Origin: Streptomyces sp. NBC_00440
GTDB taxonomy: Bacteria; Actinomycetota; Actinomycetes; Streptomycetales; Streptomycetaceae
Reading direction: 5' to 3'
NCBI RefSeq assembly: GCF_036014215.1
Contig: NZ_CP107921.1
Coordinates: forward strand, 977,501 to 1,041,500
Length of the DNA: 64,000 nt
This document shows positions 26,301 to 33,636 of this stretch, piece by piece (within the stretch, counting starts at the first letter, position 1; the number at the start of each line of letters is the position of its first letter). Made by a program: the position numbers and the translations under genes. The notes below the pieces were generated by a model. It ran no database searches. It was not told where the DNA came from and saw only the letters and a list, made by a program, of their open reading frames with translations.

Positions 26301-28186
26301 GATGCCGGTGCAGATACCCATGCGGATACGGGTGTTGATGCCGGGGGCAAGCTCAGCAGTTCGGCCAGCCGGGGCTCCGCCGCGATGGAGTCGGCGGTGC
26401 GCAGCTCCGCCTCGTACGCCTGCTCGGCGGCCCGCGCAGCGTCCGCGGCCCGGGCGGCGGCGAGGTCGGCCCGGCTCTCCCGGGAGGCGGCCTCCCTGGC
26501 CTCGTCCGCCGTGGTGCGCGCCTGCTCGCGAGCCGTGTCCCAGGCGGCGACCGCTGTCTTCTCCGCGTCGCTGGCCGCCAGTGCGGCGCGCGCAGGATCC
26601 GCGTCGGGCGCGGTGTCGTCCAGCCAGCCCGCGCGAACGGCCTCGGAGGTCTCCTGGCCGACCTCGGTGAGGCGCTGGCGCAGGTGCCCGGCCTCGCTGC
26701 GGGCGCGCTGTGCCTCGGTCGCCGCGGCGGTGGCGTCGCGGTGGGCGGCCTCGCCCGCCGTCTGGAGCACGGCAGCGCGCTCCTCCTCCTCGTTGGCGAG
26801 CTGCTCGCCGCTCTCGGCCGCCGAGTGGAGTGCGCGGACCAGGTCGGCCGCCGCGGTGGCCCGGGCGGCCAGGGCCGGGGCGGCGTCCCGCTCGGCCTCA
26901 CGGATGGCCACCGCGACCCGGGCGGACCGGTCGGCTGCCGCGCGGTGCCGCAGCACCGCCTCGGCGGCCTGCCAGGCCGAGTGGAACGTCCGCGCGTCGG
27001 CCAGCTCCCTGCGCTGCGCCGCTGCGGACTTCTCGGCGACGGTGAGCGCCAATGAGGCGTGCCGGTAGGCCAGTTCGGCGGCGATCAGCGCGCTGCGGCC
27101 GCGGGCGTCCTCGGCCTGCGTGACGGTGTGGGCGGCGGAGGTGACCTGCTGGGCGAGGTCGGACGCGCGGCCCCGCTCGTCGGCGGCGCGGGCGGAGAGC
27201 CTGCGGGCGAGGGTGCGCGTACGGCGCTCGGCCCCCGCGTGGACGTCCCTGGACCGCGAGCGCGCCGCCGCGGCGTCGACGATGCGGCCGAGCAGATCGA
27301 CCGAGCCCGCGGTGAAGTCACGCTCCGCGGTGAGTTCGGCGCGGCGGCCGAGCTTGCTCCCGAAACTGCCGACGAGGTCGGCCAGTCCGTCCGTGTCCCG
27401 GGTGTCGGTGACGGCCCGCAGCAGCAGATCCGTGAAATCGGAGTCCTTCTTGACCGCGAAGAGACCGGCTGCCTCGCCCTCGTCGGCGTTCATCTCGCGC
27501 TGGTAGCGGAAGAGTTCGGGGTCGAGGCCCAGATCGCCGAGGTGTTCGTTCCAGCGGTCGTGGATCTCCTCCCAGTGGACGTCCAGATGGGGATAGAACT
27601 TGCCGGCCTCGGTGATCGCGTCGCGGAAGCCCTTCATGGTGCGGCGCCTGCCCCGCGCCCCGGAGACACCCTCCACCGGCGGCCGTACGGTGGTGGCTTC
27701 GGCGACCGGAAGGGAGTCGAGGCTCAGCCCGGGGCCGGGCCTGAACGAGTACCAGGCCTCGGCGAACTTCCGCGGGTCGTTGGAGACCTGCCGGCCGCGC
27801 CACTCGCTGGCCTTGCCGACCACGACGAGCTCACCGGTGAGGGTGTGCTGCCACTCCAGGGCGACATGGCCGCAGTCGTCGGCGAGCAGGAACTTGCGCA
27901 GAACGCCGGAGCTGGCGCCGCCGAGTGTGTTGCGGTGGCCCGGCAGCATCACCGAGAAGATCAGCTTCAGCAGGACCGACTTGCCGCCGCCGTTCTCCAG
28001 GAAGAGGACACCCGCGGGCGCGGGGCGGCGCGGCGGGCCGACCGGTTCCTCCTCGAAGAACTCCGCCTGGGCCGGAGCCGGGTGGGGCACGGGGGCGCCC
28101 ACTCCCCGCAGGTCGAGCACGGTGTCGGCGTAGCGCGCACCGGCAGGTCCGATGGAGTAGAGGCGGACCCGGGACAGCTCGTACAT
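23345..28186 (-). CDS. SMC-like ATPase of a MukB/MksB/JetC-type complex
   Basis: A 1613-residue SMC-architecture protein. An N-terminal ATPase half has a P-loop-like LFLENGGGKSVLL (residues 61-73). Long Ala/Glu/Arg-rich coiled coils flank a central globular hinge (about 790-920, GIPALPGWRYLAQAVDPAD; VDGVVITDPAAHSRARS). The C-terminal ATPase half has signature FSGGQ (about 1473) and Walker B LFLDNPIG (about 1508). A Pro/Ser/Thr linker interrupts the first coil near residue 625. Such ATPases load on DNA with a kleisin and a winged-helix partner, encoded here just upstream. Both nucleotide motifs deviate from consensus. Longer than most MksB/JetC proteins. Confidence 0.85.
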   Translation of the reverse strand: MYELSRVRLYSIGPAGARYADTVLDLRGVGAPVPHPAPAQAEFFEEEPVGPPRRPAPAGVLFLENGGGKSVLLKLIFSVMLPGHRNTLGGASSGVLRKFLLADDCGHVALEWQHTLTGELVVVGKASEWRGRQVSNDPRKFAEAWYSFRPGPGLSLDSLPVAEATTVRPPVEGVSGARGRRRTMKGFRDAITEAGKFYPHLDVHWEEIHDRWNEHLGDLGLDPELFRYQREMNADEGEAAGLFAVKKDSDFTDLLLRAVTDTRDTDGLADLVGSFGSKLGRRAELTAERDFTAGSVDLLGRIVDAAAARSRSRDVHAGAERRTRTLARRLSARAADERGRASDLAQQVTSAAHTVTQAEDARGRSALIAAELAYRHASLALTVAEKSAAAQRRELADARTFHSAWQAAEAVLRHRAAADRSARVAVAIREAERDAAPALAARATAAADLVRALHSAAESGEQLANEEEERAAVLQTAGEAAHRDATAAATEAQRARSEAGHLRQRLTEVGQETSEAVRAGWLDDTAPDADPARAALAASDAEKTAVAAWDTAREQARTTADEAREAASRESRADLAAARAADAARAAEQAYEAELRTADSIAAEPRLAELLSLPPASTPVSAWVSAPASTPASVTTAGLPQPRSGSTPQEADRPRRGTGAGQADETGAGASGTAGPQDAQAAAAARAPESHAGTLTSGRLTAAELDRNAEELKELLDGGVASAERQLFELRTAAADDSRILGALGDGGLLPPGPDVLATVEFLGEHGIPALPGWRYLAQAVDPADHAAVLAARPELVDGVVITDPAAHSRARSVLSGAALLPRSAVAVGTASALLAPVPGPGPSGTGDGDVFLVPPNPAMHDEHAADEERQALRSRAGRRDEEIRTLAARLGGDRTLAARLGSWRSACPPGTLDELAAAASSAEEAAGTATAALEEARTARAEADEAAADAARVRDERQDAAQRARRVADALSGLAFRLRERAGWQVTLRELGDEAAESETRAAACLERARAADEDRRAAQRAADDARRTARALRAERSEIAGVPEDLPEPEAGAQRSALPALREAYRAASQLYEKVGVGADLRAEQARAESDESAARAELDRLSNKVRTRASQLLESTDGADGPSRQAAAARAESLVQMLETRASTASEQLGRLRGEAERLAPADGADAHTELPDALVPADADAAQTLLRTATAELGSRTDALETSRAAHAELLRAHRASEDAAGGFDESAALLRDLLRDPHQDDEGAESAPPEPYPGSQEEARESAAEARRSLRACAGDLSAAESAVREASDILVRHANATRYEQVRTPARQQIRELPAAALPEHAEKWAAAFAPRLRVLTDELEQLERNRDSIVDRLRGLVESALTTLRSAQRLSRLPEGLGEWSGQEFLRIRFEEPDQATLAERLGEVVDEATRAALKKNSDLRRDGMSLLLRAVQAALEPRGVAVEILKPDAVLRAERVPVGQMGDVFSGGQLLTAAIALYCTMAALRSNDRGRDRHRHAGTLFLDNPIGRANATYLLELQRAVSDALGVQLLYTTGLFDTTALAEFPLVIRLRNDADLRAGLKYISVEEHLRPGLPQQDPGGEQVHGEITATRMFKRAQAAQSAQPS

Positions 28187-28234
28187 GGCGGCGGACTCTC
28201 GTCGTTGTGGTGCGGGATCTGGCTCTGGGGCTGG

Positions 28235-29134
28235 TCAGGAGTGGAAGGGGAGTCCTGCGTCGGCGGTCAGTTCGAGGTCGTCGGTCCCGGAGGGCGGCAG
28301 CAGCGTGGCCGTTCCGTCGGTCACCGGCACGACGCCCAGGTCGAGCAGCTCGGCCATGGCGGCGCTGCCCGCCATGTCGCGGACCTGGAGCTGGTAGCGG
28401 GCGGTGGTGCGGTACGCGCCTCCGGCGTCGTCGCCGGTGCGCTGCAGGAACCCCGAATCCGTGAGGAAGACAACGGCCTTGGCGACGATCCCGGTGGTGG
28501 AACCGGCCAGCCGCCTGGCGTCCTTGGTCGCTCCGGTGGAGCTGCGCCTCGCGTAGATCCGCCAGGCGGCTTCGAGCCCGGGGGCATCGGTGGCCGGGTC
28601 GCTGTTCTCGCCCTGCTCATCGGCCCGCTCCTCCAGCCGGCGGCAGGCCTGGCGGACGAACGCGTCGACGCCATTGACCGTGATCCGGCCGATGTACCCG
28701 TCGTCGGCGAGGTCTTCGGGGCGCGGGAAGGACATGGCGGCGACGGCGAGATGGGCCAGCCCGTGCAGGAAGCGGTCGGCGGAGTCGGCGGCGGCGCGGC
28801 GCGCGTAGTCGCCCATGCGTACGGCGAAGACCGAGTCCTCCCCTGCGGCGACGGCCATGCCCGCCCGGGTCGATACCTCCAGGACGACCAGGCCGAGCCC
28901 GGTGGCGACAGCGTCGGCGAGCCGGGCGAAGGCGGGCGCCTCGCGGTAGCGGCGGAGCAGCTCCGCGTACTCGGCGTCACGGGCGGGCAGCAGCTTCGGC
29001 TGGAGTCCGAAGGCGACGAGGCGCGCCGCGTCGGCGGCGTCGGCCGGGGTCACCGCCGGGCCGGCCGACGGCACGGCGGCGCCGCCCTGGTCGGGCTCGC
29101 TCCACGCGGTGTGCTCGGCGTGGGTCTCGCTCAC
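28235..29134 (-). CDS. MksE/JetB-like accessory subunit of the SMC-like complex
   Basis: A 299-residue soluble protein between the kleisin-like and SMC-like genes. Its middle part (LEAAWRIYARRSSTGATKDAR; VFLTDSGFLQRTG) looks like a winged helix, and the position matches MukE/MksE/JetB in the conserved F-E-B order. The assignment rests on gene order, size and this pattern rather than strong sequence similarity. Gaps of 61 and 48 bases to its neighbours make a single operon likely. Confidence 0.6.
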   Translation of the reverse strand: MSETHAEHTAWSEPDQGGAAVPSAGPAVTPADAADAARLVAFGLQPKLLPARDAEYAELLRRYREAPAFARLADAVATGLGLVVLEVSTRAGMAVAAGEDSVFAVRMGDYARRAAADSADRFLHGLAHLAVAAMSFPRPEDLADDGYIGRITVNGVDAFVRQACRRLEERADEQGENSDPATDAPGLEAAWRIYARRSSTGATKDARRLAGSTTGIVAKAVVFLTDSGFLQRTGDDAGGAYRTTARYQLQVRDMAGSAAMAELLDLGVVPVTDGTATLLPPSGTDDLELTADAGLPFHS

Positions 29135-29195
29135 AGCTGCTGCTCCTCGGTCGGTGTCGTTCTGTGCTGCTCCCCGGGTCCTGGCTGCCGGAGGT

Positions 29196-30722
29196 TCATG
29201 CGGACTCCGTACGGCCCGCGGCCATTCCGACGGTGTCCAGGAGGGCCGTCCCCACTATCAGATCCGCACCGCCGAACTCGGAGTCGTCCAGATCGGTGCC
29301 GTCGTCCACGGCGAAGAGCAGGCGTTCCTCACCCTGCCGGTACGCGGTGCCGACCGGCGGGCTGGCCGCGTGGATGGCCAGCAGGGCGACCAGATACGGC
29401 AGTTCCGGATCCCGCAGCCGGGCTTCGGCCAGCAGACCGGAGAGCCGGCGCGGGGCGTCGTGCTCCAGGTCGAGCAGCTCCATCGCGGCTGCCAGCTGCT
29501 CCTCGCTGAACCGGCTGTCGTCCGGTGTCGCGATGAGGTCGGGCTCGGGCATCTCGGCGCCCAGGTGCTCCCGCTCGGCCGGCGGCGTCAGCAGAATGTC
29601 GACCAGGTCCCCGACCCGTACCGACACGGGGGTACGCAGCCCGGTGCCCCGGGCGAAGAACGCGTCGGTGACCCGGATGGCCTGCTCCAGCGGCAGTGGC
29701 AGTACGGGGGCGACCAGCTGTCCGTACAGATCCAGTCCGGAACTCGCCGTCGGCGGGGCGAATGCCTGCCGGTCCTGCTCGGCGCGGAAGAGCGGCCCGG
29801 CCTCCAGCAGCCGGGACTGGAGCTGGGTGTGGCGGCGGATGCAGTCCTTGACGATGTCGACGAGCTCGGCGGCGCGCCGCTTGTGCTCGGGCTCCTCCGT
29901 CTCGTCCCTGGCCTTGCGGATGTTGGTGAGGATCGCGTTCTCATGGCGGTAGCGGTCGGCCACGTGGTCCAGGGCTTCGTCGATCATGTCGGGCACGGTG
30001 CGCAGCCAGTCGACCGCGCGGACGTTGCGCCGGGTCGCTTCCAGGGTCCTGCGCAGCGTCTCGGCGTACTGCACGGTCCGGTAGCGGGCCTGCTCCGCCG
30101 CGAGCTGGGCGTCGGCGAGCCTGCCCCGGCTGATCAGCACCTCCAGCTTCACCTCGGCGGCGATCTGTGCGCTGGTGACGTCCGTGTCGAGGGCGCCCAC
30201 CAGGACGTTGACCGCTTCGTCGGTGGTGCGCAGATAGACGGTGCCGCCGTGACCCGGCACCTCCTCGACCAGCTTGAAGTCGTAGTCGCGGCGGACGTAC
30301 TCCCCGTCGGGACCGAACGTGCCGTAGACCGCGCGGAACCCGCGGTCCACGCTGCCGACATTGATCAGGTTCTCCAGCACCCAGCGGGCCACCCGCTCGT
30401 GCTCCTCCGCCGGGCGGCGCGGGGCCTGGGCCGCGACGCGCGGCAGCAGCCTGGCCACTATCTGGTCGTGGTCGGCCCCGGTGTCGAAGTCCATGTTGAG
30501 CGTGACCAGGTCGATCGCGGCGAGCGCCACCTCGGCCATGGCGTAGACCGTGTACTCGCCGGCCAGATTGGCCTTGCGCACATCGAGGTCGTGCAGTGGG
30601 GCGGTGCACGCGAGCGCGCGCAGCCGCCGCGCCAGCCCTTCGTCGGCGGCCGGGCCCGGTGCGGGGCGCGGCCCCGCGCTGAGCTGGGGCGGAACGAATT
30701 CCGTCGGGGCAGGCGAAGTCAC
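29196..30722 (-). CDS. MksF/JetA-like (kleisin-type) subunit of the SMC-like complex
   Basis: A 508-residue, mostly helical protein, first gene of the operon. The N-terminal part (EGLARRLRALACTAPLHDLDVRKANL; GEYTVYAMAEVALAAIDLVTL) and a central coiled region (QYAETLRRTLEATRRNVRAVDW; VDIVKDCIRRHTQLQSRLLEAG) resemble MukF/MksF/JetA proteins. It would bridge the SMC heads. GTG 30722 is preferred over upstream starts because a promoter -10 (TAATCT) ends 7 bases before it, implying a leaderless mRNA. TTG 30752 would add 10 residues. Confidence 0.65.
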   Translation of the reverse strand: MTSPAPTEFVPPQLSAGPRPAPGPAADEGLARRLRALACTAPLHDLDVRKANLAGEYTVYAMAEVALAAIDLVTLNMDFDTGADHDQIVARLLPRVAAQAPRRPAEEHERVARWVLENLINVGSVDRGFRAVYGTFGPDGEYVRRDYDFKLVEEVPGHGGTVYLRTTDEAVNVLVGALDTDVTSAQIAAEVKLEVLISRGRLADAQLAAEQARYRTVQYAETLRRTLEATRRNVRAVDWLRTVPDMIDEALDHVADRYRHENAILTNIRKARDETEEPEHKRRAAELVDIVKDCIRRHTQLQSRLLEAGPLFRAEQDRQAFAPPTASSGLDLYGQLVAPVLPLPLEQAIRVTDAFFARGTGLRTPVSVRVGDLVDILLTPPAEREHLGAEMPEPDLIATPDDSRFSEEQLAAAMELLDLEHDAPRRLSGLLAEARLRDPELPYLVALLAIHAASPPVGTAYRQGEERLLFAVDDGTDLDDSEFGGADLIVGTALLDTVGMAAGRTESA

Positions 30723-30729
30723 GTTGCAC

Positions 30730-30759
30730 AGATTAGGTCCTCGCACTGACAACGGTCGA
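30730..30759 (-). promoter_or_regulatory. probable promoter of the SMC-like operon
   Basis: On the minus strand TCGACC (4 of 6 to the -35 consensus) and TAATCT (-10) are spaced by 18 bases. The -10 ends 7 bases before GTG 30722, so the transcript should start at or next to the start codon. Coordinates are approximate to one or two bases. Confidence 0.45.
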
Positions 30760-31008
30760 AACGGCGCGGATGGGGCGCCTGTCCACCGGGCCCGCTCGGC
30801 CTGCGGCGGCTAGGCTTCGTGCTCCCCGGACCGGGCCCGGATCCGCCCGTACGCACCTCCGGGGCCACGACTGTCCACCCCGTGAACCACCCCCGGACCA
30901 TGCCCTGTCCACCGTCCGGTGCACCCAGCAACCACCTTCGGTCCGCCCCGGATCCCGCCCCGGATCCCGCCCCGGTGCGAACCCCGTCCCGCTCCCGGAG
31001 GGAGCCGT

Positions 31009-31797
31009 ATGAGCACGACCGCCCCGACCGCCGCCGCCCCGGCCGTGGTCGATCTCAACGCCGACCTCGGTGAGGGGTTCGGCCGCTGGACGCTCACCGA
31101 CGACGAGGCGCTGCTGTCCGTCGTCACCAGTGCCAATGTCGCCTGCGGTTTCCACGCGGGCGACCCGTCGACCATGCGCCGGGTCTGCGAACTGGCCGCC
31201 GCTCGCGGTGTACGGATCGGCGCCCAGGTCTCGTACCGCGACCTGGCGGGTTTCGGGAGGCGCGCCATGGATGTCCCCGCCGGTGAGCTGGCCGACGAAG
31301 TCGCCTATCAGATCGGCGCGTTGGAGCTCTTCGCGCGGGCCGCCGGCAGCCGGGTGTCGTACGTCAAACCGCACGGCGCGCTCTACAACCGCACCGTCCA
31401 CGACGAGGAGCAGGCGGGCGCGGTCGTCGCGGGCGTGCGGCTCGCCGGGGGCGCGCTGCCGGTGCTCGGGCTGCCCGGCTCCCGGCTACTGGCGGCAGCA
31501 GCGGACGCGGGGCTGGCCTCGGTGCCGGAGGCCTTCGCCGACCGCGCGTACACCGCGCAGGCCACACTCGTTCCGCGCAGCAGGCCCGGGGCGGTGGTGC
31601 ACGAGCCGGAGGCGGTGGTCGCCCGGGCGCTGGCCATGGTGCGCGACCACTCGGTGGCCGCGGTCACCGGGGAGCCCGTCACCGTCGACGCGCGGTCGCT
31701 CTGTCTGCACGGCGACACCCCGGGGGCGGCGGACATCGCACTGCGGGTCCGCCGGGAACTGCTCGCCGCCGGTGTGGTGCTGGAGCCCTTCGCATGA
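31009..31797 (+). CDS. pxpA: 5-oxoprolinase subunit PxpA (LamB/YcsF family)
   Basis: A 262-residue LamB/YcsF protein, one of three subunits of the ATP-dependent bacterial 5-oxoprolinase that opens 5-oxoproline to glutamate. It starts with the family signature VDLNADLGEGFGRW and contains SANVACGFHAGDPSTM and YVKPHGALYN, which carry metal- and substrate-binding residues. GGAGGGAG precedes ATG 31009. pxpB and pxpC follow in one operon. The enzyme removes damaging spontaneous 5-oxoproline. Confidence 0.95.
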   Translation: MSTTAPTAAAPAVVDLNADLGEGFGRWTLTDDEALLSVVTSANVACGFHAGDPSTMRRVCELAAARGVRIGAQVSYRDLAGFGRRAMDVPAGELADEVAYQIGALELFARAAGSRVSYVKPHGALYNRTVHDEEQAGAVVAGVRLAGGALPVLGLPGSRLLAAAADAGLASVPEAFADRAYTAQATLVPRSRPGAVVHEPEAVVARALAMVRDHSVAAVTGEPVTVDARSLCLHGDTPGAADIALRVRRELLAAGVVLEPFA

Positions 31798-31846
31798 CGG
31801 CCCGGCCACGCGGCGGAGGGCGCCGGCCGCACGGGGGGCCGTGCCG

Positions 31847-32467
31847 GTGAGGGTGCTGCCGGTGGGCGAACACGCCCTGCTCGTCGAGCTGGAGTCGGCG
31901 CCGGAGACGGAGGCGTTCCACGCCGAGCTGCTGCGCAGGCGCGACGCCGGTGAGCTTCCCCCGGTGACGGAGATCGTGCCGGCCGCCCGGACCGTACTGC
32001 TGGACGGTCTGGCCCGCCCCCGGGAACTCGCCGCCCGGCTCACCACCTGGACCGTGCCGCCGTCCGCCGGGACCGGCGGTCCTGAGATCGAGATCGCCGT
32101 GCGCTACGACGGCCCCGATCTGGCGGAGGTGGCGGACCACTGGCAGGTGGCGCCTGAGGACGTCCCGGGAATCGTCGGCGGCCTCCGGTTCCGGGTCGCC
32201 TTCTGCGGTTTCGTGCCCGGCTTCGGCTATCTGTCCGGTCTTCCCGACCGGCTCCGGCTGCCGCGCAGGGCCACGCCCCGTACGGCTGTGCCCGCCGGTT
32301 CGGTCGCTCTCGCCGACACCTACGCGGGCATCTACCCCCGCTCGTCCCCCGGCGGCTGGCAGCTGATCGGCACCACCGGCGCGGTGCTGTGGGACCAGGA
32401 CCGCGAGCCCGCGGCGCTGCTGGTCCCGGGCGCGCGGGTGCGGTTCACGACGGAGGAGGCGGCATGA
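31847..32467 (+). CDS. pxpB: 5-oxoprolinase subunit PxpB (KipI family)
   Basis: About 206 residues of the KipI/PxpB family. Recognisable parts are VLPVGEHALLVEL at the N-terminus and GLRFRVAFCGFVPGFGYLSG with LPRRATPRTAVPAGSVALAD. PxpB and PxpC form the ATP-dependent part that phosphorylates the lactam. The start is GTG 31847 (GGGGGG 8 bases before) or GTG 31841. The stop overlaps the pxpC start as ATGA. Confidence 0.93.
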   Translation: MRVLPVGEHALLVELESAPETEAFHAELLRRRDAGELPPVTEIVPAARTVLLDGLARPRELAARLTTWTVPPSAGTGGPEIEIAVRYDGPDLAEVADHWQVAPEDVPGIVGGLRFRVAFCGFVPGFGYLSGLPDRLRLPRRATPRTAVPAGSVALADTYAGIYPRSSPGGWQLIGTTGAVLWDQDREPAALLVPGARVRFTTEEAA

Positions 32468-33426
32468 GGGCGACCGGCCCGGGAGATCCGGGCGCCGGGG
32501 TGCCGGATGCGGGAGTTCCGGATGCGCTGGAGGTCGTGCGTGCCGGGGCGCTCACCACCGTGCAGGACCTCGGGCGTCCGGGCCACGCGCATCTCGGCGT
32601 TCCGCGCTCGGGCGCCCTGGACCCGGCCGCGCACCGGCTGGCGAACCTTCTCGCCGGTAACGCGGCGGGCGCCGCCACCCTGGAGACCACACTCGACGGC
32701 ACCGCGGTGCGGGTCCGTACGGATGTCACGGCGGCCGTGACCGGTGCGCCCTGTCCGGTACGGATCGACGGCCGCCCCGCCGCCTGGGGCGCGCCGGTAA
32801 GGGTGCCGGCGGGTGCCGTGCTCGACGTGGGCGGGGCGGTCGGGGGGCTGCGCAGTTATGTGGCGTTCGGCGGTGGCGTCGCCGTGCGGCCGGTGCTGGG
32901 CAGCCGGGCCACCGATCTGCTCTCCGGTCTGGGCCCCGCACCGCTGGAGGCCGGGCAGTTGCTGCCGCTGGGGGTCCCGGGTGAACCGCCGCCGGGCCCG
33001 GTGGACGCGGTCCCGCTGCCTGCTCCCCCGGACGAGCTGGTGCTCCCGCTGGTGCTTGGCCCCCGTGCGGACCGGTTCACGGATGCGGCACTGCGGGCCC
33101 TGCCGGAGGCCGGCTACCGGGTCTCGGCCGCGAGCAACCGCATCGGCCTGCGCACCGAGGGCCCGCCCCTGGAACGCGCGGACGGCGCCGAACTCCCCAG
33201 TGAGGGAATGGTTCTGGGCGCGGTGCAGGTGCCGCCCGACGGGCTGCCGGTGCTCTTCCTCGCCGATCATCCGGTGACCGGGGGCTACCCGGTGATCGGG
33301 GTCGTCCCCGAGGACCGGCTCGGGGCTGCGGCGCAGGCGGTGCCGGGGACTCCGGTGGTGTTCGTTCCCGTACACGGCCGTCCGGCGCCGCCGTCGCCCG
33401 GCGCCCCGGACCGGACGCCCGTTTGA
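32464..33426 (+). CDS. pxpC: 5-oxoprolinase subunit PxpC (KipA family)
   Basis: A 320-residue KipA/PxpC protein. Typical segments are LTTVQDLGRPGHAHLGVPRS, NLLAGNAAGAATLETTL, YVAFGGGVAVRPVLGSRATD and the C-terminal DHPVTGGYPVIGVV. It completes the 5-oxoprolinase complex. ATG 32464 is inside GGAGGAGGCATGA, giving both a ribosome site and coupling to pxpB. The first about 18 residues are an extra Gly/Pro/Asp stretch. Confidence 0.94.
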   Translation: MRATGPGDPGAGVPDAGVPDALEVVRAGALTTVQDLGRPGHAHLGVPRSGALDPAAHRLANLLAGNAAGAATLETTLDGTAVRVRTDVTAAVTGAPCPVRIDGRPAAWGAPVRVPAGAVLDVGGAVGGLRSYVAFGGGVAVRPVLGSRATDLLSGLGPAPLEAGQLLPLGVPGEPPPGPVDAVPLPAPPDELVLPLVLGPRADRFTDAALRALPEAGYRVSAASNRIGLRTEGPPLERADGAELPSEGMVLGAVQVPPDGLPVLFLADHPVTGGYPVIGVVPEDRLGAAAQAVPGTPVVFVPVHGRPAPPSPGAPDRTPV

Positions 33427-33601
33427 TCCTGCCGGCTGCGTTGGCCCGCCCGTCGGGTGTACAGGGTGGACGGGGCGTCACGGCGTCCGGCCGAGGTGTC
33501 GGCTGTTCAGCGCACAACCTATGCCCCAACAACCCCACGGCGTACGCCAGTTCCTTCCCGGTGTGTTCGCAGCCGGACGTCGGGTGATCCGGCGGCCGGG
33601 G

Positions 33602-33624
33602 GCCCGCCCGGTGGTGGGGCGGGC
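33602..33624. terminator. GC-rich hairpin between pxpC and the HEAT gene
   Basis: GCCCGCCC (33602-33609) and GGGCGGGC (33617-33624) form an 8-bp perfect stem with a 7-base loop between convergent genes. No U tract. It probably ends transcription from both sides. Confidence 0.55.
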
Positions 33625-33636
33625 GGCGTGGCCGCG

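Noticed and set aside
30940..30975. 12-base tandem repeat CCGGATCCCGCC before pxpA
   Set aside because: Just over two copies in very GC-rich intergenic DNA; probably slippage without function.
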